Shown here piece by piece: positions 6,733 through 7,793 of a DNA stretch of 7,793 nt. Source of the DNA: Oscillospiraceae bacterium (GTDB lineage Bacteria > Bacillota > Clostridia > Oscillospirales > Ruminococcaceae). The stretch lies in contig JAFPPJ010000305.1 in NCBI GenBank assembly GCA_017410745.1, forward strand, positions 1 to 7,793, in the 5' to 3' direction. The notes below the pieces were generated by a model. The model did not search any database, was not told where the DNA came from, and saw only the letters and a list, made by a program, of their open reading frames with translations. Made by a program: the position numbers and the translations under genes. Position 1 is the stretch's first letter. Every line of letters begins with the position of its first letter.

Positions 6733-7161
6733 ATGAGCAGGAAAAAGACTGCCGGTAAGATCATCACGGCGCTCACTGTGCTGATGCTCATAATATGCAC
6801 GGCGGCATCGTGGTATATAGGCGGACAGACCCGCGCGGTGCAGAAGTACTGCGCGAGCATAGCCTCGGGCAATCTCACGGACTATACCGCCGTGACGGGC
6901 AACAACAGCTTTTCCGACAAGGATGAGTTCAAGACTGCTATGAGGAACAGGCTCAATGCAGACGGCAGCTTTGCCGACCTTGAGGAGAACGGTAACATAG
7001 GCGCAACTGCAAGGGTACAGGGACATGAGATCATCACTCTCGATAAATGGCAGTGTGAGACTAAGGTGAGCTATTACAGCGGCGATATGACTCTCTGCTT
7101 TAATAAGGATTATACTGTTGTGTTCAAAAACGGCAAATGGTATGTCCTTGAAGATGCATGA
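6733..7161 (+). CDS. Small membrane-anchored or secreted protein, function unknown
   Basis: I do not recognise this 142-residue protein. It starts with a basic MSRKKTAGK, followed by one hydrophobic segment (about 9-29), so it is probably a signal anchor or uncleaved signal peptide with the rest outside the membrane. Cys22 lies in LIIC, a poor lipobox (Ile before Cys), so a lipoprotein is unlikely. The outer part runs AVQKYCASIASGNLTDYTAVTG (35-56), a middle with several charged residues, and a C-terminal strand pair ending DYTVVFKNGKWYVLEDA (126-142). The helix at the start and the 'NGKWYV' ending recall small NTF2-like/cystatin-like extracytoplasmic domains, but this is a weak resemblance. 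It begins one base after the iorB stop, with GGAAGGA (6714-6720) twelve bases upstream, somewhat far. It is probably co-transcribed with iorAB. Confidence 0.65.
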   Translation: MSRKKTAGKIITALTVLMLIICTAASWYIGGQTRAVQKYCASIASGNLTDYTAVTGNNSFSDKDEFKTAMRNRLNADGSFADLEENGNIGATARVQGHEIITLDKWQCETKVSYYSGDMTLCFNKDYTVVFKNGKWYVLEDA

Positions 7162-7165
7162 ATGA

Positions 7166-7178
7166 CGGACAGTGTCCG
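7166..7178. promoter_or_regulatory. Perfect palindrome CGGACA-G-TGTCCG before the GH43 gene
   Basis: Two 6-bp arms with a one-base centre lie in the 30-nt gap between the hypothetical gene and the GH43 start, ending just before the GGAGG ribosome binding site (7180-7184). As RNA only about four pairs could form, so a DNA operator or a weak translation-modulating hairpin are the options. The arms are the same CGGACA/TGTCCG found in the inverted repeat of the murD promoter (107-146). No -35/-10 pair is obvious nearby. Function is inferred. Confidence 0.35.
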
Positions 7179-7191
7179 CGGAGGCGAGACT

Positions 7192-7793
7192 ATGGACAAG
7201 AAGTTTCATTCCAATCCCATAATGAAGGATATATATACCGCCGATCCCGCACCAATGGTGTACGGCGATACTCTCTATCTCTATACCACCCATGATGAGG
7301 ATGTGCTGGTGAATGACTTTTACACCATGTACGACTGGCGGTGCTTTTCCACAAAGGATATGGTGAACTGGACAGATCACGGCAGGATATTCTCGCTTGA
7401 TGATATAGAGTGGGCAGACGACAGGGCATGGGCACCTCAGGCGTGCGAAAGAAACGGCAAGTTCTATCTCTACTGCCCCGTGCATAAGAAGGACGGCGGT
7501 ATGGCGATAGCCGTTGGCGTGTCCGACAGCCCCACTGGCCCCTTCACCGATATAGGGCATCCTCTTGTGGATGAGGGCGACTGGAACGACATCGACCCTA
7601 CAGTGTATATCGACGACGACGGACAGGCGTATCTCTACTTCGGGAACCCCGAGCTGCGCTATGTGCTCCTTAATAAGGATATGGTATCCTATGATGAGAA
7701 GGTCGGCGTGGTAAAGATACCGATGACTGAAGACTCCTTCGGCAAGGGCAGCCATAATACAGGCACCACATACGGCGAAGGGCCGTGGTTCTA
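7192..7793 (+). CDS. Glycoside hydrolase family 43 enzyme, 3' end cut by the window
   Basis: The first 200 codons stay open to the window end. GH43 enzymes are five-bladed beta-propeller hydrolases, mainly beta-xylosidases and alpha-L-arabinofuranosidases acting on plant hemicellulose. The three expected carboxylates are visible: Asp18 in YTADPAPMVYGD (general base), Asp135 in WNDIDPTVYIDDDGQAYLYFG (pKa modulator) and Glu197 in YGEGPWF (general acid). Blade motifs such as LYLYTTHD (28-35), STKDMVNWTDHG (53-64) and RAWAPQA (78-84) also fit. There is no signal peptide, so it should act inside the cell on imported oligosaccharides. The ATG at 7192 has GGAGG (7180-7184) seven bases upstream. An in-frame ATG at 7162 directly follows the previous stop but has no good ribosome binding site and would place the palindrome inside the gene. 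The exact substrate cannot be told from this fragment. Confidence 0.92.
   Translation, partial: MDKKFHSNPIMKDIYTADPAPMVYGDTLYLYTTHDEDVLVNDFYTMYDWRCFSTKDMVNWTDHGRIFSLDDIEWADDRAWAPQACERNGKFYLYCPVHKKDGGMAIAVGVSDSPTGPFTDIGHPLVDEGDWNDIDPTVYIDDDGQAYLYFGNPELRYVLLNKDMVSYDEKVGVVKIPMTEDSFGKGSHNTGTTYGEGPWF

Noticed and set aside
6780..6810. Lipoprotein signal in the small hypothetical protein
   Set aside because: The residues before Cys22 are Leu-Ile-Ile, whereas a lipobox needs a small residue (Ala or Gly) directly before the cysteine. A signal anchor is more likely.
7162..7191. Ten-residue longer GH43 start at ATG 7162
   Set aside because: No convincing ribosome binding site precedes it. GGAGG is correctly placed for the ATG at 7192, where GH43 similarity begins soon after.
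6682..7755. Antisense reading frame of 357 codons across the iorB end, the hypothetical gene and GH43
   Set aside because: It crosses three sense genes, one with an intact catalytic triad. Its composition is that of a mirror frame, and it shows no recognisable domain.

Overview
The window is a stretch of bacterial chromosome of roughly even base composition. Every convincing gene lies on the + strand and the genes are tightly packed. Heavy use of the ATA isoleucine codon, a low-GC Gram-positive style of ribosome binding site, a MurD with the clostridial C-terminal signature (SIASSPTR), ferredoxin-dependent 2-oxoacid metabolism and a plant-polysaccharide hydrolase all suggest an anaerobic gut or rumen Clostridia, most like Ruminococcus or a relative (Oscillospiraceae). 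That assignment is inferred from composition and gene content, not from a marker gene.

Layout. Positions 1-194 are non-coding and hold two near-identical copies of a ~50-bp repeat. Each copy carries a full sigma-70-type promoter, and the second copy drives murD (195-1583). After murD come two adjacent M42-family metallo-aminopeptidases (1595-2617 and 2614-3654, sharing GTGA), a GNAT-fold acetyltransferase (3641-4405, overlapping its neighbour by 14 nt), iorA (4402-6144, sharing ATGA with the GNAT gene) and iorB (6159-6731). Then come a small membrane-anchored protein of unknown function (6733-7161) and the first 200 codons of a glycoside hydrolase family 43 gene (7192 to the window end). No intrinsic terminator is visible between any of these genes. 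They could be one transcript from the upstream promoter(s), although a perfect palindrome just before the GH43 start could mark a separate control point.

How the genes may work together. MurD is a cytoplasmic peptidoglycan-precursor ligase and seems only to share the promoter. The two M42 peptidases trim oligopeptides to free amino acids. IorAB oxidatively decarboxylates aryl pyruvates (transaminated aromatic amino acids) to aryl-acetyl-CoA and reduces ferredoxin, or runs in reverse to build aromatic amino acids from arylacetates. The block 1595-6731 therefore looks like a peptide/aromatic amino acid module. The GH43 gene belongs to plant cell-wall sugar use.

No clearly new defence or mobile system is visible. 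The points most worth a second look are the duplicated promoter repeat, its GGACA/TGTCC arms that recur as a palindrome before GH43, the atypical active-site surroundings of the first M42 peptidase, and an Asp-to-Asn change in a normally conserved MurD motif.
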